From Adiantum capillus-veneris (Eukaryota > Streptophyta > Polypodiopsida > Polypodiales > Pteridaceae), in contig CM043964.1 in NCBI GenBank assembly GCA_014529385.2, forward strand, positions 138,054,029 through 138,118,028: 64,000 bases of DNA, in the 5' to 3' direction. The translations under genes were made by a program, and so were the position numbers. This document shows, in pieces, positions 1-11,290 of this stretch. The notes under the pieces are model-generated. The model was not told the origin of the DNA, did no database searches, and was given only the letters and a program-made list of their open reading frames with translations. Numbering within the stretch: position 1 is the first letter of the stretch; every line of letters begins with the position of its first letter.

Positions 1-3000
1 GCATTGTAGATGTGCTCGCTTGATTGGTTTGCATTAGTGTGGCATTCTTTTGTAGCCTAATAGGACACTCGGCTATAGGATATGGACCTCCACACTCATA
101 GCATTGAAGAGGCGGTCTCTTAGCAGTGTAATTGATATTTTGGCCTCTTGCAGCAAGAGAAGCTACTTGAAAGACAGGTTTGACTTGTCCCCAATAGTCC
201 TCCATGTAGTATTGTGGACTTTCTTCAAGCACATCAATCCCATAGGCAATATTAGGGTCCATATCTTCCTCACAGCCTTCCAAACAAGCAATAGATGACT
301 CACAACCCACTTGATTCACAGAAGTGATTCTCGGATGTGGTGGTTGTGGTCCTAGCACTGGAGGTGGTAAGGGTGTTGTTTGAACAACATTTTGGACCCT
401 AGGGACCATGTGTTGTGACGTTTGTTCAAGAGGTGGGCCGGCATCAATGCAGGCACTCAAGGTATGCATGTCCATGCTAAGGTTGTTCTATTGGCCATCG
501 CGCGCTTAAATACTATGCAATCCTTAGCTTGATGACCATACCTCCCATAGGCATGCATTGCAATTCCCATTGAATTTTACTCTAAAAGTAGGGCATTCAC
601 TGGTACTATGCGGTCCATAGCATACTGAGCACCATTGTTGCTCCCTTCTTGGATACATATGATTGTTTTGTGGAGCACGATTATCTCTAACACTCTCTTG
701 AATAGCCTTGGTGAGATGTGCTAAAGTCATCTCAGATATCTTTGGCTCCTTAGCAATAGGCTTTAGGGTCATTGGCTGATGCCCTGATGCTTGCGAGCTA
801 ATAGATTTAGGCTCAACAGACACTCTTTCTTCTTGAATCATTAAATTATCCTCCAATTGGATCGCATTGGTGGTGACTGCTTCCCAAGTGGTGATACCTC
901 TAATGACTAGGCCATTGTAGATATCCCCATGTCGTAATCCCCTAATGAATCTATCGAGAAATTGATTATTGTTGAAGCACTCATTTGGATTACAATGAGA
1001 ATTCAAATGCTTTAAGTGACTAATAAAGTCTCTCACCGACTCTCCTTCCTCTCTTTGGGCTTGCTGGAGCTGAGAGGCTACACCCCAAAGCACTCCCTCT
1101 CGTATGTATTATTTCAAGAACAATCTCCTAAGAGTAGGGTAAATCGTTTTTTCTTCCACCCTTAGGGTTCTATACCAACCCCTTGTCTTTCCACTTAAGG
1201 TTAGGCTTAAGGCATTACTCTTATGCAGGTCATTGTGTTCTCCTAGAGAATTGCATATTTGTTCAAACGCTTCGATATGCTTTCTCACATCCCCGTCTCC
1301 ACTAGATTTTTGTGTGAGCTTGGCTATTTGTATTGCCTTACTTCTAGGCTCTTTGTCATGTGTGTTACGCATATCCTCAGCAATACATCGACCGATAGCT
1401 TGAGCAAATGTTGCCAAGTCACCTAAGTGAGCAGGCACCGTGGGTGAAGGCGCTCCAGAGGCTACATGTGGAGTAGGTATTGGCATTGGGCTTGGCGCAT
1501 AGGAAGGCCCTGGGTTCCACATTGGGTATGATGTTGTGCCATGTGGTGGCCCAAAGTTCATATGTGTGGCCCTAGGCATAGCAGACATCGGATGTGACAT
1601 GCTAATGCTAGCCGATATAGTCCAATGGAAATAAGAACTTGGGTGTTGTGGTTGTGGAGCATAGGTTGTTGAAACAATGGGAGGGGTAGGAACTACATGA
1701 GTGTGAGGACCCATGGGTGTATACAATTGGTACACACTTGTAGGTACTGTTGCAGGCATTGAGCTACCATGTAGCGGTGCTTTACTAACAAATGAGGTCC
1801 ATGGCGTGTTTCGTGGCATGCCCATCATTGGGGTAGACATGGTAGCCGTGCTATCATCAAGGGAAAGATGAGATAAACTTGGAAAGGTAAAGCTATCACT
1901 TGTGGGCTCAGATTTCACTGAGACCCCTGGCGAAACAACATATGGAGGATCCATCGGACTTACCAAGGGAGTCTCCATTTGCGATAAGGTCGGTTGTTTA
2001 GCCTTTCCTATATCCAGGAATCTCATGAGACCCATTTAAGGCATGTGGATCCCCTTGTTCTGTCTCTCTAACTCAATGACCCTATGGATGACCTCACAAA
2101 CTCTTTGTTGTTGATCCTCCACACTAGTAGCACCCATTGTGGATTGTAGGACATCTAACCAACCCACATGATAGGTGTGACCTGTGTATAGGTCAGCTAG
2201 AGTTTCCATTTGTAGTTCGTACTCCCAGTTCTCATTTAAGAATGCTCCATCTAAGATTGAGGTGCTAGGGGTGTCCTTTGAGCTAGATGCAATGTTGCTT
2301 TCTAGAGGTTGGCCCTTAGCGGTTGCTAAGTCAGGAGCACTCGATTGCTCTCCTAGCAAGGATATTGACATAGGAGCTTTCAATTTTAAATCCCTTCATT
2401 GCTCTGCCTTGCGTAAGCTCTCAATTTTCTTTTCCCTAGCCGCAATGATATATCGCTCAACCTCTTGTACTTCGGCAAGGCTTCTACCATCGGGTAATAT
2501 GACCTTGGGGGGAATATCTCTGAAGAGTCAGAGGGTGCAGTGAATGGAGTATTCACGTGCACATTCTCTAAGGGCATAGGGTCTACGTTGGTCATGAATG
2601 GAGAATTTACTTCCACACCCCCCTCATTTACATCATTAGCTCCATGTTCGGAGCAAGTGGCTCTACTAAAGGTTTCCTTCAAGCAGCTAAGCACACTCGG
2701 CCCGGACCGCGGGCCCATGGCATGCATGTCTTGGCTTGCGTTATTGAGATTAGGCATTAGGAAACCCTCCATGACATCTTCACTAACCGCTATGTTTGGG
2801 TCTTGGTTTGTACTACTTAATAGATTAGCCACCAATCCAGGGTGAGACTGGTCACATGCCATGTTGAGTGTGTGTCTATGCATATAATGGACGTAATTTT
2901 TGGCGAGCATGTTTCTACGAGAGAATTTTTGAATTCGACGAATAGATTTCAAAACGATTATTTTCCGCTCCTTTTTCCTCTCTCCCAATTCTCCCTTGTC

Positions 3001-3002
3001 CT

Positions 3003-3038
<36 letters not shown>

Positions 3039-3108
3039 TTTTCTTTTGGCAAAAACACACCTCCATCAAAAATCTATTATTTACAAACCTTCCTCTTTTT
3101 TCCCTCAC
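1..3108 (-). pseudogene. Decayed Ty3/gypsy gag, truncated by window edge
   Basis: Read on the minus strand this is one gag-like protein in several pieces. Residues encoded at 3108-2386 form an N-terminal part in one frame. From 2383 to 526 a second frame is open except for TAA codons at 2036-2038 and 1109-1111. It carries a typical gag core (segments KHIEAFEQIC, TRGWYRTL, ESVRDFISHL, FLDRFIRGL) and then cysteine knuckles: CSVCYGPHSTSEC near 650-610, a second knuckle near 560-520 broken by a frame change, and a third at 103-65 (CYECGGPYPIAEC, with Tyr in the His position). From about 478 the frame is open again to the left edge. Protease and pol would lie outside the window. The real start is uncertain: the first 40 or so codons read through a (CT)n tract as an Arg-Glu repeat, so a Met near 2911 is more likely. 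Family known: gag capsid/nucleocapsid of LTR retrotransposons. Lineage inferred only from the gag core. Confidence 0.8.
3006..3037. repeat. (CT)n microsatellite
   Basis: About 15 CT units. On the minus strand it reads as an Arg-Glu repeat within the apparent N-terminus of the neighbouring gag relic, which is why that N-terminus is doubtful. Confidence 0.95.
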
Positions 3109-3114
3109 TCATGT

Positions 3115-3715
3115 ATACTCATGCAAGCACATAAATTCACCCAAGTCATAACACAAACACACTCTTTCAAACATTATAATCTATGTCAAGCAACAAGTAA
3201 TGACACCAACCAAACAATGCCACACCCAAATCTTTTCTACCTCAGTCATGTACACCCATACACATCCACACATATATACAAGCACATAAATACATTGGAA
3301 TCGTTGCACACACACAGTTTTCAAACGTCATAACATATGTCAAGCAACAAGTTTAACCACCAATCGAACAATGATACATACACCCGAATCATTTGCAGCA
3401 AGATAATTTTAAGGATTTACAATCCAAAATGATCCAATCCAACTTTGTCCAAGTAAATCTCTCTCTCACTCAAGTACACTTACACACATGCACACTCATA
3501 TACAAGCACAAAAATACACCCGAATCATTGCACACACACTCTTTTCATACGTCGAGCAACAACTTTAACCACCAAATTAACAATGGCACATACACCCAAA
3601 TCATTTGCAACAAGCTAATTTTAAGGTGTTACAATCCAAAATAATCCAACCTAACTTTATCTTGATAAAATCTCCCTTTTTCTCCCTTAAGTGCACACTC
3701 ATATACAAGCACGGG
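3115..3715. repeat. Degenerate tandem repeat, about four units of 155-224 bp
   Basis: The phrase TATACAAGCAC (or close variants) recurs at about 3120, 3275, 3499 and 3702. It is followed each time by similar text: a CACACACAC stretch, then TCAAACGTC/TCATACGTC, CAAGCAACAA and ACACCCRAATCATTTGCA. Units are 155, 224 and 203 bp apart, so the repeat is old and uneven. It lies just upstream of the minus-strand gag relic and may be its leader. No gene is visible. Confidence 0.7.
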
Positions 3716-3775
3716 CATGGAGAGATAGTGTGTGCATATAGGGAAAGATTGGGAGAGTGCAAGGGTGAGAGCATG

Positions 3776-3849
3776 TGTGTGTGTGCACACGCGCATGCAC
3801 AAAACGTGTGTGTGTGTGTGTGTGGGGTGGGGGGGGGGGGGGGGGGGGC

Positions 3850-3902
<53 letters not shown>
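3776..3902. repeat. Compound (GT)n-(G)n-(GA)n microsatellite
   Basis: A GT run to about 3824, then about 24 G with one interruption, then about 25 GA units. Short open frames through it encode only Gly or Arg-Glu runs and are not genes. Confidence 0.95.
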
Positions 3903-4118
3903 TATATTTTAATAAGATTTTAATGTAGCTTTATTAAATAATAATAGCTTAATAAAAAGTGGAATCTTGCAAAATAGATAAAAATAGAAGATTTGTAGCC
4001 ACTACACTACATTATAGACTACATCTCCCTCTCAATACTCTTTCTCTTTTTCTCTCTCTTTGTCTCTCTCTCCTTTCCCAACACTAAACTCCCTCAAATT
4101 ACTCTACCATCCCTTAAG

Positions 4119-4119
4119 T

Positions 4120-4208
<89 letters not shown>
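4119..4208. repeat. Compound (CT)n-(CA)n microsatellite
   Basis: About 14 CT units followed directly by about 30 CA units. The same CT-to-CA junction type recurs elsewhere in the window. Confidence 0.95.
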
Positions 4209-4210
<2 letters not shown>

Positions 4211-5060
4211 CATCATCATCATGCTCCAACATTTTGCAAATCAAGAATGCATTCAATTTTGCAAAAGCCACCTTGGAGACTGAGGAGGCTATACACAATG
4301 GAAGGACACCATAGAAGATCAAGGATTAAATAGCCCGCCTCATTAATTACGGTGATAATGAGATTACATACTTGGGAGAACTCGAGTCCAAACTTGATGA
4401 CAATTAATGCCGCGAAGTAAGCGAACTTTCAATTGTAGTGATTGCGATCAAGTATGCGGTCGGGAAGATTTTTGGGGATGGATACCTCACTAGTTTGGTG
4501 AGGAAATTTTTTTTGAACTTGGTGATGGAAATATACAGCTTCATACTTTTGGCCAAGATATGTGATCTTGGCCATCATGAACGTGAAACTTGTCAATTGT
4601 TAGGGTGCAAAACCAAATGAGCTTAGGATACTCGCTTTGGGAATAAGCTTCAACTACTTGTAACATACTATCTTTCGATCTTTAATTTTGTTATACTGAA
4701 ATATTTAAGTTTTTAATGGTTTCTCATTGGCTTTTAACGTGCAAGATCTTTTTTTTTAACATGGATTTTACAATTTCTTTTGTGTTAGTCACAATGTTCT
4801 ACAACATCAAGAGCGATCTTGCCTTTTCCATTGATAAGAAAATCATGGTTGAACACACAAAAAAGCACATTGTTTCTTGATCTCAACAAACTCACAAAGA
4901 CATGTGCAAAAATTGGCGTTTAGCCCCCTCTAGAGAGGCACCTACAATAGAGTCTCGTCTCCTTTGACAATGGCGGCAAAATGGACATCGCATGGATTAA
5001 AACATCCTTGCAATGGAATCTTGGTTGAGCTCATGGGAGGTGCATATTTCACATTGGGGG
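4209..5060. other. Unassigned sequence
   Basis: Nothing recognisable. A short protein-like plus-strand stretch (4438-4620, 60 codons) has no motif I know. The rest is AT-rich with stops in all frames. Confidence 0.4.
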
Positions 5061-5065
5061 GAGCA

Positions 5066-5625
5066 TTATGATAGGAGTAGAAAGAAGTAGTGAAGGGGCA
5101 AACAAGAGTAAGCATGGGAGTTGGCTTGCAGGCGAGCGATTAACAAAAAATATCTCATTGTATGATGCATGTACTTCAGATATGGAAAATGCAATACTAC
5201 AAAGCATGAAGGCAGTTTCTTACTCTCAAGGTAAACATAATAAAAGGGTCCTTCATTAGAGAGATTCAAGAAGAGAGTTTCCTCTAGTCCATCACAAGTG
5301 ATAAGAGTAGTAAATGAGGTTACATCTAGAGCACCCATGTATAAGGCTTGCACTCCTCTTGAAGGAGACAAAGAAACCGTTTGGCAAAAGTGAGGGCCAT
5401 TTATTTTGATTGATGTTGAGGATGAATCCACACATAAACCAGAGTACAATGCAAAAACACGTGACCACACATCACATGGAAGGCCTAGGAAGATCATTTT
5501 CAAGGAGTATTCTGGGGTAGCAAATGAGAGTGAGAATTCTAAGACAAGGCAAAGGTTTGTGTTTTGGAACAAAAGGTCAATGGAGCTATGTGGGGAATTA
5601 GAAGAATATGAAGTATGTTAAACTA
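5066..5625 (+). pseudogene. Decayed coding-like stretch, unidentified
   Basis: Two plus-strand pieces read like protein. The first is 5068-5259. The second runs from about 5310 to 5621 and is open except for one TGA just before 5400 (phrases GPFILIDVEDES, GRPRKIIFKEYSG, RFVFWNKRSMEL). An overlapping minus-strand frame is open for 168 codons (5572-5066) but has no recognisable motif and looks like the antisense shadow. I do not recognise the family. The position, close to the insertion site of the 19-kb element, suggests a fragment of another transposon. Confidence 0.3.
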
Positions 5626-5799
5626 AATAGCATGTGTACTAACTAGGTATGTTAATTAGCATGGTGAGTATGCTAAGTGGCATACTTGACATAGTAAAGT
5701 TCTATCATACAGAATGTGTTAACAAGCATCCTCAGTGTGCTAACTAGTATGCTAACAAGCATACTAAGTATGCACTAACTAGTATAGAATGTGTGCTAA
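5626..5799. repeat. Degenerate short repeat GTATGCTAACTAG
   Basis: At least six imperfect copies of a GTATGCTAAC/TAGTATGC phrase in about 170 bp, ending at the target site of the 19-kb element. Confidence 0.6.
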
Positions 5800-5804
5800 C
5801 CTGC

Positions 5805-6746
5805 TGTTAAGGCGGTTACGCCGCTAGCGGAAGCTAAATAGCGAGAACTCAACCAACAATAGAATTTGTCAGACGAGGACGAAGCTTGACCCACAGGCGC
5901 ATGGAAACAACTAGGTGGGTGTCAAATCACCTACTCGACCTTCTAATGAAAATCACTACTAAGGAAATCAAATCTAAGTTCTAAAATACGCAAGTGACTG
6001 AATTCCGTACTACGAACGAATGCTATACGAAACAGGATCTAGAATCATTGAATCGATCTCAAACTCAAGGGGAAGTCTAGACACTAGGTAAGAACAACAC
6101 CCTAAAGACTTGAACTGCAAAATCAACCTATAACCACTCCGTGCGGTAAACGCGTATGAAGACAGGCCGAAAAATACAGGTGACCGAAACTTGACCTCGA
6201 TGGTACTAATGTGTAGCTCTACTCGTTGTGGTTCTATAGATATGCTGCACGCTCTATTCTGACACACGAGTTGGAAGAAAACTCACACCGAAGCTCGTAG
6301 GAACTTACCACACATAGAAGCCGATTGCGCGCACTCTTGGTAGCAGTGCGTAGCTCTCGCCGTTGCTAACACAATGGCGGTGTCGCTTCTCCAATTGCGG
6401 CTCCGTAGCTCGCGTAGCAAGTAGATAAGACTCTCTCTCTCTCTCTCACTCTCTCTCAGACACAGTCACGGCGCTCAAAAACTCACTTTGATTAATAATC
6501 TGAATCCCCTTAGGTTACAAAACTTTGGCTTATATACCTCAGCCTTGGAGGTGAGAACATCTCTAACTAATTACATCAGCAAGTGAAATTACTTCGGGAT
6601 TACAAGCTAGACACTCAATTGAGTCCCGTTACTTAATGAATGGCTCAATTCAAAATCAATGTCGGAAAGACATTTATTACAATCAATGGTTACAAAAATG
6701 ATGAGTGTGAGCAAAAATGTGGGTGTGATCCTCTGCTGGCTCAACA
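5805..6746 (-). repeat. 3' LTR of the 19-kb element
   Basis: Same length as the partner LTR, with about 16 substitutions and no net indel. Half-palindrome ACGCGTATGA at 6150-6159. Preceded in element orientation by the polypurine tract. Confidence 0.95.
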
Positions 6747-6758
6747 CTCCCCCCCTCC
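6747..6758 (-). other. Polypurine tract (3' PPT)
   Basis: Minus-strand GGAGGGGGGGAG directly abuts the 3' LTR. This is where plus-strand DNA synthesis would be primed. The same 12-mer recurs inside the element at 12846-12857. Confidence 0.9.
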
Positions 6759-6795
6759 GCGTTCATGTCGTCCCTGACATGACCTTTATGCTTGG

Positions 6796-7812
6796 TCAAT
6801 AAAGTCCTGTCGTCTTGAGCATCTGCAAATGTGATTCGTATCGCAGGTTGCCGATGGTCAAGGTTGGGCCGAATATTTTGCTTTCGTGGGTGAAAAAGCC
6901 GGTGTAGAAAGCTTCTTCGAATGTTTGCATGTGGAAGCTAGGCAAAAACATAATCCTCTGGTATAGGAGGTGCAACACTTTTGGAGAAGGCTGCAATGAA
7001 AGGTCATACATCATATCAGTAACTGTGTCGGCCGTCGATAGTAGACTCGAGGTCGTGGCTTTATCTGGCGCAAACACTTCAATGCAAGCTAAGAGAGTCC
7101 TGCAAATTTTCTTGAGCATCTGACACGAAAGGTCAGGAGAGCCAGTAAAGAGCTTGATGGTGCCCGTTAGGGTTTTCACCATGTAGGCTTTACCTATTCT
7201 CTCTCCTGCCTTTGGTCCTGGTATCCTTGGGTAATTAAGCCAATTTGGCTTCTTTTTTGCAATCCTGCCATGCTCTTTCCCGCTTCTGACTCTTGGCACC
7301 GGGCAGAAGGTTGCATCCTCCCGAATCTCCTTTGGTGCCTCTACCAAGTAGATGAGGTAGGCTGGGTATTTGTTCAGCCAACCTTTCCTCCATCTAGGCT
7401 GCGAATCTACAATCTTCTTTGATTGTTCCTCTTTTGTGATGCCGCCTTCGTAAAGAGAGACATACTGCTCCTTCTCTATTCTCTTTTTCGTTTTTATCAC
7501 TTCAAACTTCATCAAAGGGAAAGGCAGGCTGGGTTGCATCCACTCTTCATGGAGCACTTTTGTGTCTAATCCCTGAAGTCTAATGGAGATTAGGAGTCTC
7601 CTCTCCCATTCCATTTCCGCGTTGGCACTCTCCTCTGCCGACTTTTCTATTTGGTCATGGAGCCTTTGTTCTTCTTCTTCAGAGATTCCTGAAGTTGAGG
7701 TCACCTCGTGAACTAGGGCTGGATCTTCAATTGTGGTTGCCTCTCCAGTTTCTGGTAGTTCTATGGCTGCTCCACCTGATTCTTCTTGTGGTGTCTCTGT
7801 CTCTCTTCTTTG
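6796..7812 (-). pseudogene. C-terminal part of the env-position ORF, after one TAA
   Basis: This stretch is in the same frame as the 7813-9990 ORF and separated from it only by the TAA at 7813-7815. It has no ATG near its start (the first candidate is a GTG at 7704), so it is best read as the continuation of that protein: 338 more codons to the stop at 6796. It is acidic at first (a run of Glu near 7680), then basic and rich in Trp/Tyr/Pro (RWRKGWLNKYPAYL, KKPNWLNYPRIPGP), with a hydrophobic helix-like stretch about 7120-7080. I see no signal peptide, transmembrane segment or furin-like site, so a true envelope role is not supported. Stop 40 bp before the polypurine tract. Function unknown. 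Confidence 0.6.
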
Positions 7813-9990
7813 TTACTCTTGTAGATCTTGGAGCTGTTTGCGGAGGGTCTCATTCTCTGTTCTTAGTATTTGATTTTCTAAAGTGAGCCTCTCCTCTGCT
7901 GCCAATGATCCCTCCGCAATGTGCAACCTTTGCACTTGCTCTAATCTTAGCTCTCTTTGTAAGCTTCGGACCTGGTCTTCCAGAGCTGGTACAAGAGCTC
8001 CCTCTTGTTTGGTTCCTGCTCTGCTAGCTCTAGGGGTAGTCCTGAGTCTAGTGATTGTTCTTTCTTGGAGCTTGACTCTTTCCCTTAGCTCAATGAGCTC
8101 ATCTTTAGCCGCATCCAAGTCGTCTTCCATCCGCTCCCTTGCTTCCTGTGCACTTGTTACTTCTCTTGAGGCCTCAACTAGCTGGAGTATCAAGCCATCT
8201 CTCTCGTTTTCCGCATCGTAGAGTGATGCTTTATGACTTTCAGATTCAGTCATAGCATCCTCTAATTTCCTCTGCAACTCGGCTTCCCTTTGTTTGGCTG
8301 TCTCAATCTCCACTTCCTTTGCCTTGGATCTTTCTTTGATCTTGTTGAGCAGTTCATGCACCATGTGCATGTCTTTTTCATCTTCATCTGTCAACTCTAA
8401 AGCTTTTTTGGCAACCACCTCCACTGGCTTCGGCTCTTCTAGTACGTTCTGCTCTTCCAGTTTTTCATCACTTTCATTTGTACTCTTTGTATTTTCCCCT
8501 GTCCCTCTCCGATCATCTCGTTTTTGTAGGGTGATCCCATAAACCGCCTCAAGGGCCTCTTCTTCAGTGTACCCTATCGCTACCAGATCCTCATAATCGT
8601 TTTTCTTTTGCTGAATTGGATCTATCTCCTTTTCCTTGGTCCCGGCCTCCGGCTTTTCCATACCAGCCGTGTCCATCTCTACTGTGGTCTCTTCCACAAT
8701 GATTTCCGTCTTCTTCGGGCTGGGTACATCAGTAAAGGAGGGCTGATTGTCCTCAGTCATCTTGGCTTTCCCTTTGTTTGCTTGCCCGTCTTTCTCTTGA
8801 GGTTCAGTAGACTCATCTACTTTCTTCTTCCCCTTGTCGTCCTTTTGCAGCTCAGCTTTTAAAAGCTGTACTTCCTCTTCAGTGTATGGCTCGACAGGTT
8901 GCTGCTCCAGTATTGCCTCTGACTCCTCATAAGCTCTAATATATTGATCATATTGATCAACATGTGGCCTGGCTGAGCTAGTTCCGACTTTAGTGGGGTC
9001 TGGCACCCACTTTTCTTCAAAGTCCCCCTTTAGAGCTCTTTCCGCTCTAAACTGTTCCACTAGTCTTTCCATTCGTGCCGCTTTCTGACTTTTGGTTTGC
9101 TTGGGAGCAACCTTCTTCTTTGCTTTCTTCATAATCGGCTCATCCACATTCTCTTCAGGTTCTGAAACTATTTCTAGTTTCCTACGTGCTCTTGTGGACG
9201 CCCTCTTGGATACTTTAGGCTGTTCTTCCTCCTCATCGGCTTCTCTAAGCCACTCATTCTGGGAGGGAACCTTTGGCCATTGATCTCTGGCTCCAATAGC
9301 TTCATAAGCTATTCTTGTCAAAACTTCAGCTCCTCCTATATACTTTGGCTTCTCGTTGTGCATGGAAATTACTTGCTCGTGGATGTGTTGAGCGTAATTC
9401 ACCTCTTTTGGCATATTGCTCTTCAATGCCCATGTGATGGTAGTTGCAATGGCATGGGGCGGTGTCGTATACTTTTGCGTTCTTTTACTGCAAATATGGA
9501 GAAATTGGTTGTACAATCGGCAAAGGGTTGCCGCTCTTTGGTCTGCCATATCTCCATAAGTTGCATTCTGTTTCTTGGACCCATAAACCTCTATAGCCTC
9601 CCTTCTTTCCCTGACAGTGCTCCCTTTGTTGTTCAGCTTCAATGCATCTGCAATGAGCTGTGGAGTGATCTGTACCTCTACTTTCTCTCCATCTATTGCT
9701 GTCAATGTGGCTTTCCCATCCTTCTGAATGGAGGTTGCCAACTCATACACTCTTCTTGTATCTACACCTGATGGTCTCGAGGTGAAGAATCTGTGCAAGT
9801 CTGCCCTTTCCAGGTACCTGCTGATGTTCTCTGACCTGCTATAATCCACCAATCTTGTGGGATCATCGGTATATCCACCGCTTGCCCTTGAGGATCTCTG
9901 AAAGTCCCCTGGTAGATCTTTATTCCCTCTTGTTCCAGTACTGCTTCCTCCACCCAAGTTTTGGTTGGCTTGAGGGTTTCTGCTGGAATG
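7813..9990 (-). CDS. Env-position ORF: N-terminal domain plus long coiled coil
   Basis: Open for about 726 codons between TGA 9993-9991 and TAA 7815-7813. There is no ATG near the 5' end (a TTG at 9957 is the first near-cognate), so expression needs splicing or a corrected frameshift. About residues 33-230 (counted from 9957) look like a globular helical domain (phrases NISRYLERADLHRFF, VQITPQLIADALKL, ATTITWALKSN, GGAEVLTRIAYEAIG). It resembles in layout the 'putative plant transposon protein' domains found downstream of pol in plant gypsy elements; that match is from memory and needs a profile search. Residues about 240-500 are highly charged with Lys/Arg clusters (KKAKKKVAPKQTKSQK) that could be nuclear-localisation signals. 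Residues 500-714 form a long heptad coiled coil. The relative at 54345-55640 keeps the same domain order. Confidence 0.65.
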   Translation of the reverse strand, partial: HSSRNPQANQNLGGGSSTGTRGNKDLPGDFQRSSRASGGYTDDPTRLVDYSRSENISRYLERADLHRFFTSRPSGVDTRRVYELATSIQKDGKATLTAIDGEKVEVQITPQLIADALKLNNKGSTVRERREAIEVYGSKKQNATYGDMADQRAATLCRLYNQFLHICSKRTQKYTTPPHAIATTITWALKSNMPKEVNYAQHIHEQVISMHNEKPKYIGGAEVLTRIAYEAIGARDQWPKVPSQNEWLREADEEEEQPKVSKRASTRARRKLEIVSEPEENVDEPIMKKAKKKVAPKQTKSQKAARMERLVEQFRAERALKGDFEEKWVPDPTKVGTSSARPHVDQYDQYIRAYEESEAILEQQPVEPYTEEEVQLLKAELQKDDKGKKKVDESTEPQEKDGQANKGKAKMTEDNQPSFTDVPSPKKTEIIVEETTVEMDTAGMEKPEAGTKEKEIDPIQQKKNDYEDLVAIGYTEEEALEAVYGITLQKRDDRRGTGENTKSTNESDEKLEEQNVLEEPKPVEVVAKKALELTDEDEKDMHMVHELLNKIKERSKAKEVEIETAKQREAELQRKLEDAMTESESHKASLYDAENERDGLILQLVEASREVTSAQEARERMEDDLDAAKDELIELRERVKLQERTITRLRTTPRASRAGTKQEGALVPALEDQVRSLQRELRLEQVQRLHIAEGSLAAEERLTLENQILRTENETLRKQLQDLQE

Positions 9991-10074
9991 TCAAAGGGTT
10001 CCGCTTCTGCAAGAGCATCTTTGATTGTCGGTCTTTTTCTCTTCGTTGCCGATAACTTGGGGAATCCATGGATC
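9850..10074 (-). CDS. Probable upstream coding part of the env-position ORF, other frame
   Basis: Upstream of 9870 the protein-like frame is not the one used at 9850-7813. A second minus-strand frame (stop at 9762) reads TIKDALAEAEPFDIPAETLK and then GIKIYQGTFRDPQGQAVDIP before losing sense. The long frame becomes protein-like at DDPTRLVDYSRSENIS. The switch falls at about 9880-9845 and fits a one-base indel. Just upstream, TTACAG ends at 10075 with a CTAAC 19 nt before it, a plausible plant 3' splice site. This would explain the lack of an ATG: the ORF could be expressed from a spliced mRNA. Splicing is inference. Confidence 0.4.
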
Positions 10075-10099
10075 CTGTAACTCCAATTTCAGAAGTTAG

Positions 10100-11290
10100 C
10101 GTCTTTTTAGTACTGAAAGCCGAAATGAAGCTTTTAACTATTCAAATGACTTGAAAATTGAAACATGAGCTATTCAGGGCCTAAGGATGCAGGGTAGGTG
10201 AAAAAATATGCAAACTGGGCTCAAAATCATGCTGGAGACATCATACGCGTATGATGTCTTTTGTGTCAAAATGACTTCATATTGGTTGTGCTTGTAGCTG
10301 ATAGTGTATACATGAGTATCATATGCTTGGATTTGAGTTTGGATCCCATTTGGTCAAGTTTTGGCCAATTTAGTCCAGTTCAGGCTCTTGGCAAAATTTT
10401 GAAAGGAAATGGATTTTATGATCCAAATTGGATAAAACTTGGTGGTTCACCTTCAAATGGCATGTAGATCACTTCTGTTTGGTGGTTGAAGCCCTGAGGT
10501 GCCAAAATCACATAGTGAGACATCATACGCGTATGATGTCTTTTAGTGTATTTTTGGACCAAATTTCTCTATAAGCTTGGATATGGCTTTAGATAGGCTT
10601 ATTCAGTGGATTTATGAATTTTGGATATATTTTGGGCTAAAAATGGCTCTAAAGACATCATACGCGTATGATGTCTTTTTCATCAATTTTTCATGGGATT
10701 GATTCTGTGGACTCCCCATGTACTAGTGAAGGACTGTCTCTACTCAAATCTTGGTTTGGACTTGAGTATGTTGGATTTGGGCCAAAAATAGGCTTTGGAT
10801 GAAGGATTTTCCCTCAATTGGGCTAATGGGGTGATCCACTTGACCAAATGGTTCCAAACTTCATATGTAGCATGTATTAGATATATATAATGGATGTATG
10901 ATGACAAATGAGCAATTTTGGCTCTGTAAGTGCAAATAGACATCATACGCGTATAATGTCTTTTGTGTCAAAATGGTGCTTTTTGGTTCCAGATAGCTTG
11001 TAGATGTGTTAATCAACAATCCTACAAAGTTTCAATGAGTTTGGAGTTATTTTGACAAAATTAGGACCAAAAATCAATTTTATGGCCTACTTTGCGTCTT
11101 TTTGGTTTTCCTTGGGTTTTCTAACTCCAATTCTCATGATACTTGGTTCATAGGATGTGATTAACATGTGGAATGAGGCTATGCACTCAAATGTTGAAAT
11201 GGATGTGAAAATCATGCTGTGAGACATCATACGCGTATGATGTCTTTTCTTGAAATGTTGGTCTTTTTGTGCAAAGAATGCTTTGTGCTA
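10100..11290 (-). repeat. Palindrome array A (pol to env-position spacer)
   Basis: Five copies of a 24-bp palindrome, half-site AGACATCATACG followed by its reverse complement, at 10236-10259, 10518-10541, 10653-10676, 10938-10961 (one mismatch) and 11222-11245. Spacings are 282, 135, 285 and 284 bp. The sequence between them is only weakly similar from unit to unit (shared phrases TTTTGTGTCAAAATG, TGATCCAAATTGG), so these are old tandem repeats in which the palindrome alone has stayed nearly exact. The copy at 10653 extends to 28 bp. No coding potential. Confidence 0.9.

Noticed and set aside
5066-5572. 168-codon minus-strand frame as a gene
   Set aside because: No motif, and the plus strand of the same stretch reads more like protein; probably an antisense shadow.
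6796-9990. True retroviral-type envelope gene
   Set aside because: No signal peptide, transmembrane segment or cleavage site is visible; only the position is env-like.
10236-11245. CRISPR-like array (short repeats at regular spacing)
   Set aside because: Spacing is 125-288 bp, the repeats are full palindromes and the context is a plant retrotransposon.
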